A stretch of DNA of 64,000 nucleotides, taken from assembly GCA_028641055.1 (NCBI GenBank), contig CM054063.1, forward strand, positions 178,566,756 through 178,630,755, given 5' to 3'. Shown piece by piece: positions 21,829 through 32,157 of the stretch. A program made the position numbers and the translations under genes. The notes under the pieces are model-generated. The model had not been told where the DNA came from and ran no database searches. It saw only the letters and a program-made list of their open reading frames with translations. This DNA is from Alopecurus myosuroides. Lineage: Eukaryota > Streptophyta > Magnoliopsida > Poales > Poaceae. How positions within the stretch are numbered: position 1 is the first letter of the stretch; each line of letters begins with the position of its first letter.

Positions 21829-22181
21829 ACTTTTTATTCGGTTGTGCTTATTTGAACTTCATAATTTTTATTAAGACTTATTTGTGTCTTTATTGAACAG
21901 TCAAATTTGTAATAAATGACTCGTATTTTATTTAAAGTATTGTGTTTGTTTTTTATCTTAAAGTATTCATTGGAATCAAAAACTTAGAAAATATGCATTT
22001 CTAACTTTTTTTGCAACCAAGCAGATTATCTGGAACCGTGCATGAATTAAGCTAAGCTGGAAAAAAAAGACTATTTTAAAAACTAGTCAATTTAATGATG
22101 ACTATATAGGCTACGGCTAATGTTGCAAAAATAAGAGATTGAATACCGCTTGTAAATAATCCAAGAAACCCGGGGCACTAA
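21829..22181. other. 3' non-coding region of the Harbinger element
   Basis: AT-rich sequence between the transposase stop and the right inverted repeat. I see no gene in it. Confidence 0.5.
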
Positions 22182-22293
22182 ATGAGTAGCCCCATAGGGT
22201 GCAGGGACCAAATACGCAGAGACACCGTCCCGGGAGGCTGCTAAAATAGACGGACAAGTTGGGTCCGGATTTGAGCAGCCCGTAGGAGTTCCC
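22182..22293 (-). repeat. right terminal inverted repeat of Harbinger element
   Basis: Contains atgagtagccccata at 22182-22196 (the inverse of 9127-9141). It ends with ttgagcagcccgtaggag, the inverse of the left end with a few changes. Confidence 0.65.
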
Positions 22294-23017
22294 ACTCAGT
22301 GAGAAATAGCAAAACCAAATAAAAATATGATGTGCAATGGGTGCCTTAAAACTATCATGTTATCACAAGGTGACTAATTACTGTATTATTTTCTGTTTAC
22401 TTCCTCTTATTTCTTTCCTCACTCGTAATTTGCCTCAATAGGCAAATTCACATGGCAAAAATGTACTCAAAAGTTTTCAGAACCCTTTACCTCTCCTTTT
22501 GTCATTTCAGAATACAAAAACAACGTTTACTAGACTACATTTATTCATTATTCCATCGATATTAGATGTGCATTATTTTGGTTACAGTAAGACATTCTTT
22601 CAGGCAGATTATTAATCAAATTTCAAGCATTCTTTGGTCTTGATCAAATTTTATGAACAAAAAAAACTCATCAAGTGGAAATAATCTTATATTACTAACT
22701 CTTGTCATCAAGAGTATTTAACATATATAACTAACAGAAGAAAAATATGCCCAACATCAAACAAATATTACAGCAAGCTAACACTTACAGAAGACACATG
22801 CACGACAAGGAAAAATAATCAAACTTCATCACAGGAGTTCAAAAGCATAAGATTGTCCCAGAGGCACTGGCAGTTAATTTAGAAGCTCAGAGATAACACA
22901 TTGTACCATAAACTGGATGCATGCTACTTTTCAAATTCTTTCATAACAAACGCAGGGCTCAAAACTGTAGCCAAATTCTACTACCAAACATGATTCCATC
23001 AAGGGGAGTTCAACTGC
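22294..23017. other. intergenic, includes RPS19 3' UTR
   Basis: AT-rich unique-looking sequence. Roughly the last 150-200 bp before 23018 are probably the 3' UTR of the RPS19 gene. No ORF or repeat ends are seen. Confidence 0.5.
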
Positions 23018-24407
23018 TCAGAATTCAGCCGGGACGGTTCCAGCAACCTGGTCAAGGTCACGCCTTCCCTGGGAGGTGATGAGCCTTCCACTGCAACAGA
23101 AAAAATCCACACAAGATCAGCAAACAGTGCACAGTGATAGAACTAACAATGGCTGAACACAAGAAAGTAGAGAGGCAGATGCATTACCCCTTAGGGTCAA
23201 CATCCACGATGCCCATCTTCTGCAACTCCTGGAGGATGTTGCGAGAAACAGCACCGCTGCTCTTGCAGAAGTGGGGGGGTCGTGAACCATTCCTCTGGCG
23301 CCCACCATACATCTTCTGGAAGCCACCGATCCCAATACCCTGCCTCAGGTAGATCTTCCTCGCCATCGAGGCTGTGACAACATGGAATGACGGATCAAAA
23401 TAAGCATATACCAAAGAAATCAATTATGTGTGTATGAAATAGTAGACGAGGAGGCGCAAAAACAGGTCTACTCACCAGCCCTGATGTAGTACCAGTCAGC
23501 ATCATAGGGTGGGAGCTCCTTGAACCTCGCAGTCTTGACAATGTCAACCCACTCCGGAAGCTCCATCTGTATGAGCATTCATAATTTCAGTGCTGGGAAT
23601 TCTATTAGGCAATGTTCCAACATAAACCTGAATAGGCTACAAATGGGGTGTATGTCTTAAAATAATGCGAGGAGAGTTCGATATGTTGTAGAATTGTGTA
23701 TCAACCGTAACAACTACTTCCTAAATAGTCACATGCCATATGGACCTCAAATGCTTACAGTACAAACGTGATTGGGTCACAGAAAATTAGAGATACCATT
23801 TAAAGAAACTCTTGAGTAAACCACCTAAATTGTTAGAAGTCATTCACATATTGGAGTAGAATGACAACAAAAGAAAATAATAACAAAAAAACAACAAGCA
23901 GCAATGATGAAGAAACATGGTTACTGTTTTACAAACAAAAAAACACAGGGCTGGACAATAGCACCACCACTCATTTGTATGAGATCTACAAGTAGAGGTC
24001 CATGTTTCGCAACCAAGAGAGGACTTAACAAATCTATGGCGGTCAAATACTAGACTAGAAATAATTAACGCGACAGCATCAGATATTTCAACCGAGGAGG
24101 GCGTGGTTGGCCTAAACGTAGCACAAGGGTTGAGATTTTATTCGGGAATGAACGGAACATATACGATCAACATCACAAGCAAATCGCATGGGACGGCGTT
24201 AAGATCCTGAAGGCTGAAGGACAGAGACTCCTCCAACAAATATACAGCCGGAATCAACCGTAGAGACGGATCTGAGGGAGCTGGGTGTATTACCTTGCCA
24301 GAGCGCTTGAGATGCGCTGAGTAGGCCTTGACGAACTCGTGGGGGTTGACATCCTTCACCGTGCGCGCCGTGGAGGCCGCAGTTTCGGCCGGAGCCTCAG
24401 TCGCCAT
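23018..24407 (-). CDS. RPS19: 40S ribosomal protein S19 (eS19), four exons, 153 aa
   Basis: Structural component of the small cytosolic ribosomal subunit, needed for 18S rRNA maturation in eukaryotes. Coding exons: 24407-24294, 23566-23476, 23371-23188, 23090-23018. All introns are GT-AG, phases match, and the total is 462 nt. The protein begins [12 protein letters not shown] with the conserved block [20 protein letters not shown]. It continues with [18 protein letters not shown], then [37 protein letters not shown] and the C-terminal [13 protein letters not shown] block, the whole length of the family. It has an N-terminal extension of a few residues. No break is seen; this is the only clear host gene in the window. 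The promoter carries site II and telo-box motifs typical of ribosomal protein genes. Confidence 0.97.
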
Positions 24408-24482
24408 CCTGTCCTCTCGCCGACGAGGCCGCTGTCTTCAGGAAGGAGGGAGTGGGATGCGCGCCGCTGCGGCTGCGAAGGC

Positions 24483-24621
24483 TAGGGTTTTGTGGAGGCG
24501 GCGTGCGGGAGCGGACGCGGAAGGCAATTTATAGTGAAGGGGAGATGGATTATGGGCCGTGTGATGAAGGTATGGGCCGATTGGCCACCCAGGATTAGGG
24601 TTCAAGGATGGACAGTGGGCC
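24483..24621 (-). promoter_or_regulatory. RPS19 promoter: telo-box, TATA, three site II motifs
   Basis: On the minus strand: AAACCCTA (telo-box) at 24490-24483, TATAAATT at 24533-24526, and GGCCCA (site II, bound by TCP factors) at 24558-24553, 24578-24573 and 24621-24616. This combination is known from plant ribosomal protein genes. The start site is inferred near 24495, which would put the telo-box at about the start of the 5' UTR. Confidence 0.7.
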
Positions 24622-25006
24622 ATGCTGAAGTCAGTTGTGAGCAAGAGCTTCATTTCCTAGAAACGCTACAATTCTCGACATTCCGAGGAGACAAACGTAC
24701 TAGTCTCCAAAAATGGTAGAGTGAAGTAATATTTATAAAATTAGTCTATATATATATGGTTGAAATTTTAGAGTATAGTCCTGCGCTTCCACTTACATGA
24801 CTATCAAAAGTACACCTTCAGATATTTAATAGCAAATCACAATAAACAAAGCTACGATAATAGCATATTGCATTTAATTTTTTGCAATGGTCCTAGCAAA
24901 ATTATCATACTAACCATCCAAAGATGTGCAACCTTTTTTTATCTTGTACAAGATGCCCCGTCCGAGGAAAAAAAAATCCAATAGATCCTAGTTATATCAT
25001 AATCCA
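24622..25006. other. intergenic AT-rich stretch
   Basis: I see no gene, repeat ends or structure beyond a short ta microsatellite near 24750. Confidence 0.5.
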
Positions 25007-25021
25007 ACTAGTATACGGATA

Positions 25022-25849
25022 TACCACACGCTTGCTTTTGAGAGTCGCCTCGAGGCTTCCACCGCTTTCATCGGCTCGCCCTTCGTTTCCCCCCGGCAGC
25101 GGTGCCGTTCGGCGCGGATGCGATGGCGTAGCTAGACTTGTAGATAGTAGTTGTAGGTTGCTTTCAGCCTGTGTGCTTGCTTTCGCCGCTATGGCGTTCC
25201 TCTTTCCCCACGGTTGTCTCCGGCGACTCGCAACGACGCGGGAGATTGTTGTCTTCTTTCTTGAGGTTGAAGCAGTGGAGGTTTCCCTACTGGAGTTGGG
25301 CAGGACCGATTCAATAACATCGCTTGCTGTATCATCCACTCCAAAGTTTGTGAGAAGAAGGTTCGGTGTAATCTCCTGGCCGGCCGTGGCGGCGAGGAGG
25401 GGAGAAGGTGCTTCTTTTCTTCCTCGGATCTTGTGGAGTGGTATCAGCTGCATCCTCGAGTTCCTCACGTGGTGGTGATCTTGCTCACGACCGTGTTCAA
25501 TGGCCAAAAGGGTGGCAAATCTTCAACCTCCATGTCGGAGACTTGCTCGATCCGACGTCGAAGCTCGGCTTCGCGACGTGTCCAAGTGGTTCGTCCCCGG
25601 ATATGTCACGATTGCCGGCGTTTGTGGTCGTTCGCCGGAAGGAAGGAAGAGACCGAGAGCTCCACAGTGATCCGTTCTCGGTGCCATGAGTGCCTGGAGA
25701 ACGCCGGCGATGGGTGCCGAAGGTTCCCTAGGACCTGGTTGCTTTTTTCCTTTTTAGTTCTAGGGTGGTTTTTGTAACTTCATAGGCCCTTTCTTCGAAT
25801 TTTAGGTCTTTAGGGCAAGAGACGAAAAGGGTCTTTGTTCAACAAAAAA
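25022..25849 (+). mobile_element. polyadenylated retroposon (non-autonomous, LINE-mobilised?)
   Basis: An 828-bp GC-richer insert ending in aacaaaaaaa. It is flanked by actagtatacggata (25007-25021) and actaatataaggata (25850-25864), matching 13 of 15. A poly(A) end plus a long target duplication is the signature of target-primed retroposition. ORFs inside it are short and overlapping and look non-functional. It could be a SINE-like family member or a retro-transcript of an unknown gene. Confidence 0.55.
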
Positions 25850-25864
25850 ACTAATATAAGGATA

Positions 25865-26647
25865 GAGTAACATTTTTTTGTGGAGAAAAGATGATCTAAG
25901 GGCCGGGATGTAAAAGGCGATCATTTAAGCCCACTTATTGGTCTAATAGTTCAAGAAAGTTTCTCCTTTCCGATGAAAATGAACCATCGAGCTCATTGAA
26001 TGGGCATTTGATTTCGTTTATCGCGCCATTTGCATCCCTAACTAAGGACATCTCATATGTAGTAATACAACAAGATTACCTCGAGCGTTGCGGCGGAAAT
26101 ATATTTTTAAAAACACTTTTTTAATGAAAAGGTATAATACGACTTGCAACTTTAAGTTTTTTATAGGAATATGCAAGATTCAATAAGTCACAATAGGCAA
26201 GAGGCTAAATTTAATCGATTTGACATTTAGTTGGTCAATAAAGTATTTCTTAGAAATACATTGTGATTTCATTGATGGGACATGTTGCCAAAAATTCTTT
26301 TAAGCAAACAATTGATTTTACATGCAACCAAAAGGATATCAAAACATGACCCTTTGTTTCATAGTATGTAAGGTAAAAATTAACAATTATTCTCCTGTGA
26401 AAAAGTAGTGTAGAAGACTTCTGCATATAATATGGTCAAAGCTAACCTTGAATTTATTTATTTTCATAAGAACACACGGTAATGACTAGATTTGGAAACA
26501 AATATATATTATCTTTGGAGCAACATGTTATACAGTTTCTATCATGATGAGGGTAAGTCACTTGAATCTGGACAACTGATGCACATAATAAGAGTAATAG
26601 AGTTTGAATTTAATACACATCATGGAGTGACCATCCTTAAAATTAAC
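25865..26647. other. intergenic AT-rich stretch
   Basis: No gene or paired repeats recognised. Confidence 0.5.
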
Positions 26648-26649
26648 TA

Positions 26650-26851
26650 CTCCCTCGGTGTATAAAGCACATATAGCAATTCTCCAAGCCCTAGGTATTT
26701 ATTCATTAGGGTTTAAACATTACATGCATTGGTGGAGATGGATGGAGAGAGGCAACCACCCACTAATTAGAAGAGAGTTAATGCAAAATGTGCCTAATAG
26801 ATGGGACTGCATGTTTTTGGTATTGTGCCCTATACACCAGGACGGAGAGAG
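26650..26851. mobile_element. Stowaway-type MITE (202 bp)
   Basis: Starts ctccctcggtgtata and ends with the inverse-like tatacaccaggacggagagag. It is flanked by TA on both sides (26648-26649, 26852-26853). CTCCCTC ends with TA duplication are diagnostic for Tc1/mariner-derived Stowaway elements. Confidence 0.8.
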
Positions 26852-27340
26852 TAACTACTTTCTTTCCTTGTGTGCATAATTCATAATGTACTAGAAGGAC
26901 CACTTCATTGCGTCGTTTTTTTCTACTCGCGTTTTCTTGTTTGTTCCTCTGTGCGCGGCACATCAGTTCTCAACAAAATAATACAAAGTCAAAAAAAACA
27001 TGCAGCAATAATAGGCTAAAAATAGTTCAAGCACAAACATTGACTCTGTCGGGCCTCTCGATACCAGGGTACCCTGAGGCGACAGTTGTGGTCCAGCCCA
27101 ATGCTTAGCTTCAAGGCCGAGAGTTCTATCCACACCAGGCGGGGCTTCCTTTCCTAGGCCCACCTTCCAGGTGGGCCTATCCCACTGTGTTTCTTGCCCT
27201 GGAGAGGGGTTCTACTTCGCCTTCGCCTCCCTCCTTGAGTACCTCCCTTCAAGAGGAGGCGGCACACGCGCCTCTGACGACCGCTTCTCTGAGCGGTGAC
27301 GGAAACGTCGCAGCCTTTTTGTCCCCAATTGCCATTCTGG

Positions 27341-27350
27341 TATATAAAAG
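27341..27350 (+). promoter_or_regulatory. TATA box in outermost LTR
   Basis: tatataaaag lies about 295 bp into the LTR, upstream of the MITE. Confidence 0.5.
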
Positions 27351-27671
27351 CCAGGGGGACAACTGCGGCGCTCAAAGGGGTTCCCAAAGACTGCCTCTTT
27401 GGTGCAAGAAGACCAAGACCACGCTACAAGACGAGGCGGTGTCGCCGGGCTCCCCCACCGTGACGCCATGGACGGTGGCGCTATCCCCCAGCAACCAGGA
27501 CCGCGCATGAGGAGCAGGAGTACGAGACGCTTCTCCCTTTGGCACCTTGTGGTAACCCTTTCCCGTCAAGTGAGCGGAAATGAGCTCCAAACGCCAGTAT
27601 AAGAAGGGCACCACCGGCCATTGGACAAAGGGAGCTCGATTCATCGTAGATCCCAAGTAGTATGTTCCGAG

Positions 27672-28425
27672 TAGGGGTGGGCATAAAAAACGAGAAACCA
27701 AACCCGAACCGAGACCGAACCGAACAAACCGAAATATAAGGTTAATTCGGTTTTTTGTCCATATATCGGTTCCCAACTTTAGAAAACCGAAATTATATCG
27801 GTTAGTTCGGTTTTTAGTCCATGTTAACCGAACTGACCCGAAATGACCGATTCATCGTGCAATAAAATATTTAAAGACCATGCGACGATCTATATCTAAG
27901 ATAATAAATCAATTATCGCATTAAAATTACATATCTTTGCCAACACGATCTCCATCCAAATCCTATTTATTTCCTTCTCTTATGAAACTGAAATTAAAGT
28001 TTACAACAAAGACATACACATCCACATGTCGTGTAATACTAGCTGCCATGACACTAGGTTCACACGTCCACGTCGTCCCGGCGAGGCTTCGCAACTCCAT
28101 TCTCGCAGGCTAAGCTTGACTGCTCCATCCAAACGGGCTAGTAATTAATCTAAGGACATATAATAGGATTTTCACCACAGCCCAATACTACAACCACACC
28201 CTGTCCACTTATTTTTTCTATATAATTATTGATTTGAATTTTCTGCATGTTACAATCTCGGTTAATTCGGTTTAAACCGAAAACCGAACCGAATTTTGTA
28301 GGAACCGAATTCTCGGTTCCTGAAAAATGATAGGTTAATTCGGTGGTCACTTTCTAAAAACCGAATTATTAGAAAACCCGAAAAACCGAACCGAAAAGGC
28401 CGAAAGAACCGAATGCCCACCCCTA
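27672..28425. mobile_element. non-autonomous hAT element (754 bp)
   Basis: A perfect 13-bp inverted pair, taggggtgggcat / atgcccaccccta, is flanked by a perfect 8-bp target duplication, gttccgag (27664-27671 and 28426-28433). The 8-bp duplication and these ends fit the hAT superfamily. The inner borders are packed with aaccgaa/ttcggtt repeats in both orientations; in hAT elements, subterminal repeats of this kind bind transposase. No transposase is encoded. Confidence 0.92.
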
Positions 28426-28666
28426 GTTCCGAGCACAAGCTCGCCTTTGTATTATAACCAACACAGTGCAATCCATCAGACAAGCAGGAGTATTATTTTA
28501 CACCACACTGGTGGCCTGAACCTAGGTAAACTCTCTGTGTCGCCATTGCTGTCGTGCTCAAGCTTCTCTCTCAAAGCCTCCTCTCGAAGCGAAGGAACCG
28601 CGTTTAGCCCCCAGTGTTCGAACCTTTGAGAGATATCCTGTCCAGGACAGACTGCTCTCCCCGACA

Positions 28667-28682
28667 TTTGGCGCGCCAGGTA
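28667..28682 (+). other. primer binding site-like sequence
   Basis: tttggcgcgccaggta directly follows the LTR. It is the usual place for a primer site; I do not assign the tRNA. Confidence 0.5.
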
Positions 28683-28715
28683 AGGGGTAAGGTACTCCTT
28701 CATTTCTTCACCGCC

Positions 28716-28792
28716 ATGGCACCTGCCCGGACCAGCCCGCGCCTCACCCGCTCCGAGCGCGCTCGTCGCTGGGGGCAGGTCGAGCCAACCGT
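28716..28792 (+). pseudogene. gag: gag start of outermost gypsy, interrupted
   Basis: ATG followed by APARTSPRLTRSERARRWG, a basic N-terminus like those of grass gypsy gag genes. It is broken by the copia insertion at 28793 after about 25 codons. The remainder is outside the window. Confidence 0.5.
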
Positions 28793-29824
28793 TGAAAGTG
28801 CATGGTGACCCATGTGTGGTTTTGGTAATTAATGACAATCCTTATGGACTAATTCATTGAGATATCCTTGTAGGTTTGTCCATTGGCACCACTTGAACTT
28901 CATGTGTTTAATTCAAGGTTGGATGCCATTAAGATCATTGCTTATAATGAATATATTTGATATGATCAAGAAGAAGAATTGCCATGATATTATTGATCAT
29001 ATTGCAAGTATGTCTTGAAGAAGGAGATTGTGTGAACATTCATGTTTACCTTCAAGACATCATCATCATGAATAAAGAGAAGATACTTAGTTGATCAAGT
29101 TGAAGTGCAAGTTCAAGAGGAGCATCAAGAAGAGTTCAAATGATTGATGCTTGCCACCCATATGGAGATTATTGTCAAGTGAAGATGGACATGTGAGAAG
29201 CTCTCCCATATTATCTTATGGGGGAGCAATTTACAAGTCTTCACAAAGCGAAGCGCAATCAAGAAAGGTGCTCCAACTTGAGATGATTAAGATCGTCATC
29301 ATCTATCTCAATTGGAATGCGCAATACAAAGGTGACATTTATAGGTTTTCTATTTTACCGGTCTCATGATGTTAGTAGGGAGACCGGGTTATAGAATAGA
29401 TAACCGTTCTATCAAGAGGGCTCTCGAATGAGTTGCTTGATCGTATCGTTCATAGAGAGCTTAAACATTTGCATCCTTGGCATCATCTTTCTTGGTTCTT
29501 ATTTGGGTTTTCTCCACGTGTGGTTTTAGAGCTTGTCTTGTTCTTCATGTCAAGCTCAAGTTCATCAAAAAGGGATTTCGTATAGAAAACTTATTGCGTT
29601 TTTGTTATTAGAGGTTCTGTCGGTTCCTATCTTATAGAGAGGTCTAGACTTTGCCCATTTGGTTTTATTCTCCCTCACTGGACTATGATTTTTCTCTTCA
29701 TATTCTTGTAGTGCTAGTCTCTGCGATTTCAACGAGCCCAAGAACATAAAAAAACGGAGTCCAAATGCAAAAGATACGACCGTTTTTGTATTAATGTTTT
29801 CGCAGTTTTAAGGGGTCGAAAATT

Positions 29825-29985
29825 CCGGTCTAAGGCCGGAAATTTCCGGCCAGGCCGGAACATTCCGGGGCAAATATCCGCCCCGGCACCAGAGAGCGGG
29901 CACTCGCGGTCCAGGGGGTCTTGGGTCGTCCGGAAATTTCCGTGGTTGAAATTTCCGCCCTAGGGCCGGAAATTTCCGGTGTAAG
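29825..29985. repeat. palindrome cluster in copia LTR
   Basis: Includes the perfect 18-bp palindrome ggccggaaatttccggcc (29834-29851) and a perfect ccggaaatttccgg (29966-29979), with several half-sites. It lies 50-210 bp upstream of the TATA box. Confidence 0.85.
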
Positions 29986-30035
29986 TGAAAAAATTTCAGC
30001 TCGAACGGCCCTAACGGCCATATTTCGTGGGAAGC

Positions 30036-30044
30036 TATAAATAG
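30036..30044 (+). promoter_or_regulatory. TATA box of copia 5' LTR
   Basis: tataaatag lies just downstream of the palindrome cluster. The nested gypsy element sits about 60 bp after it, so any transcript would run into that element. Confidence 0.65.
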
Positions 30045-32157
30045 TCTTCTTCTTCCTCAAGAGGAGGCTGACCAGCTCATTTCCTCTCTCCTCCATTGTT
30101 GACCTTTGTCGCACCCGGACTTCTAGGGGATACTCACAGTCCGTTAAACAGTAGATAAATGGCTTACGGGGCATACCGGCACCCGCATCTCAATATGAGC
30201 AGGCCAACACGTAAACGTGTGACAACCATTCTCTTACTATTCATCGTCTGCGCAAACCATCCCATAGAAATCCAGGTACTTCCATTGACGTACTTCAAAA
30301 CATACACACATGGTACGTCAACGGCATTGGAACAAGTGATATCACAACAGATCTCTACGACACAAAAGATGGAAATAAGTTACAAATGGCTCTCACTAGA
30401 GCAGAGATAGCATATACGATCATCCAGAGGACACATGTCCCAACAATTCATCATTACAACACAGCGGAAGCATCCAAAATGTCTGAGTACAGACAAGATC
30501 CAAATAGGCCTAAGAGGCCGGAAACGAAAAGACGGAGCCCATCCACGAAGTCTCGGATCCTGCCCGGGTCCGCTATCTACTCGTCAGCAGCCTCGTCGTA
30601 CTCCACGTAGTAGCCACCATGGGGATCCTCGGAAACGTAGTCTGCGGAAACCACAGCCCCAAAGGGGTCAGTACATAAACGTACTGGCAAGCAAGACTCA
30701 CAATTCACCAAAGTGTACCCGTCAACACCAAGCACAGATGCTTTGGGTTCAACGGAAGAAAGGGGTGATACAAAAGATGCAGCAGCTGGCTGCACTAACC
30801 AACTACATAACATACCACAACTTCCGGCTAACAGAAAGGGGATAAGATAGCGTATCGTAACCAACTATAACTAACCACCAAACAAACTCATCCTGGATCT
30901 CGCCCCTTATCCAAAGAAGCAATCCGAGGATAACTCACACAGTTGGATTAATGATGGATCAAGTTATTGTGGCAATAAGGCTATTACTAGTCAAGTTATC
31001 ATTAGTTAGGTGTAAGTTGTTCTGAGTACTTGTTAGCCAGTACTTTCACCAAGTCATCCATAACCGCGGAAAACACGGCTTCTCGAGAAGATTTACCCTG
31101 CAGGGGTGCACCAATTTGGCCGTACACGTAAGAATAACCCGCCAGATGGAATGGCCTTTCCACCAAGCGGGGCACTCAACACAACTCAACTCTTCTTCGT
31201 ATCAAGCCCAAATAACCACATGATGTGCGTGCGCGGCTAATCGAGCCCCACGAAGAAAAGGGGACCCTCATAGCACTCTAAGACCACGCCGCCCTAAATG
31301 CCGACTACAAAAGTTCCACCCTGGCGCCAAGGGTTCGCACCTGCACATGCATGCATCAAATGGAAAACTCGAACTAAGTGTGGCGATTTGGACGAGATGC
31401 GAATCGAATCAAATTGAGGGGGGCGTCCATACACGCTTCCCACATGCGGTTAGTACGCTCATCATGGATCAGTAGACAAGACCCTTTTCCTAATTAGGGT
31501 CGACACTAGCAGGCCTCAAAACCACGCCGGGCCTCCTGCCGGTGGCTTATCATCAAATTATTATTAACCATAACATAATCAGGTTGTTGTTTAGCATCGA
31601 GCCCCAGAACATAATGATATATGGTAACAGAAAGTAACGGACAGCAGACTCGAGCAAAAACAACCCTAAGCATGCTAGTAAGACACGGGCTCAAACAACG
31701 GGGTTATGGGAGTGGAGGTGAGGCAATATCAGGGTTAAAGGATACATGTGATAGGTTCGTGACAGAAGCAACGATTCATAGGGCTAGCAGAAATAGACAA
31801 CGGAAAGTATCGGTAACCAATGTTGAAAGGAACACAGTGGTTCATGTGAGTGAATACTTGCCTGCAAACTCAGCAGCCTGGTACTGAGCTAGATCCACAG
31901 AAGGGGTGTCATAAGTATCGTCGGTCTCAACGTCGTCGTTTATCCGAGAAGAAGCAAACAAACAACGCAGAGAACAAACAATCAATAACATGGCATAGTG
32001 CACAAACATGGGATGATGCATGACCATTTAATTGATGCATCAGAATAAACTAGTTGACAAGATAGCAACATGATTAAATGGACCCACATGCAATTTGGAT
32101 TGCATATGGAAAGCCCATGAATTATGGTTGAATTAATTGTTCTCCAACTAATCATCA

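Larger units (their letters stand above)
9053..22293 (+). mobile_element. PIF/Harbinger DNA transposon, split by a nested retrotransposon
   Basis: Once the inner retrotransposon (10590-21594) is discounted, about 2.2 kb remains. The ends form diverged inverted repeats: 9053 onward (ctcctacgggg, then tgctcaa) against the complement of the sequence ending at 22293. A perfect 15-bp inverted pair, tatggggctactcat, sits inside them (9127-9141 and 22182-22196). It encodes a DDE_4/HARBI1-type transposase. No matching 3-bp target duplication was found, so exact ends are uncertain. No Myb-like partner ORF is visible. Confidence 0.75.
27047..28666 (+). repeat. 5' LTR carrying a hAT MITE
   Basis: Starts TGTCGGG and ends CCCCGACA (inverted). 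Without the MITE and one target copy it is about 858 bp. A TATA box (tatataaaag) is at 27341-27350. The candidate 5-bp target is gactc (27042-27046); the right copy is out of view. Confidence 0.75.
27047..28792 (+). mobile_element. gypsy-type LTR retrotransposon, left part (outermost nest level)
   Basis: An LTR, a primer-site-like sequence and the first codons of gag on the plus strand, cut at 28792 by the copia element starting at 28793. The rest should lie beyond the right edge of the window. Confidence 0.7.
28793..30106 (+). repeat. 5' LTR, first part
   Basis: 1314 bp from TGAAAG to the insertion target acctt (30102-30106). It carries palindromes and a TATA box at its right end. The first ~285 bases align with 63717-64000. 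Confidence 0.88.

Noticed and set aside
9051..22296. TTA target duplication for the Harbinger element
   Set aside because: TTA precedes the left end but the right end is followed by ACT; no 3-bp match could be supported.
24924..25689. Overlapping ORFs of 90-185 codons on both strands
   Set aside because: They fall inside the polyadenylated retroposon, with no recognisable domain and strong composition bias.
27212..27776. ORFs of about 100-134 codons in 27.2-27.8 kb
   Set aside because: They lie across an LTR and run into the hAT MITE; no domain is recognised.
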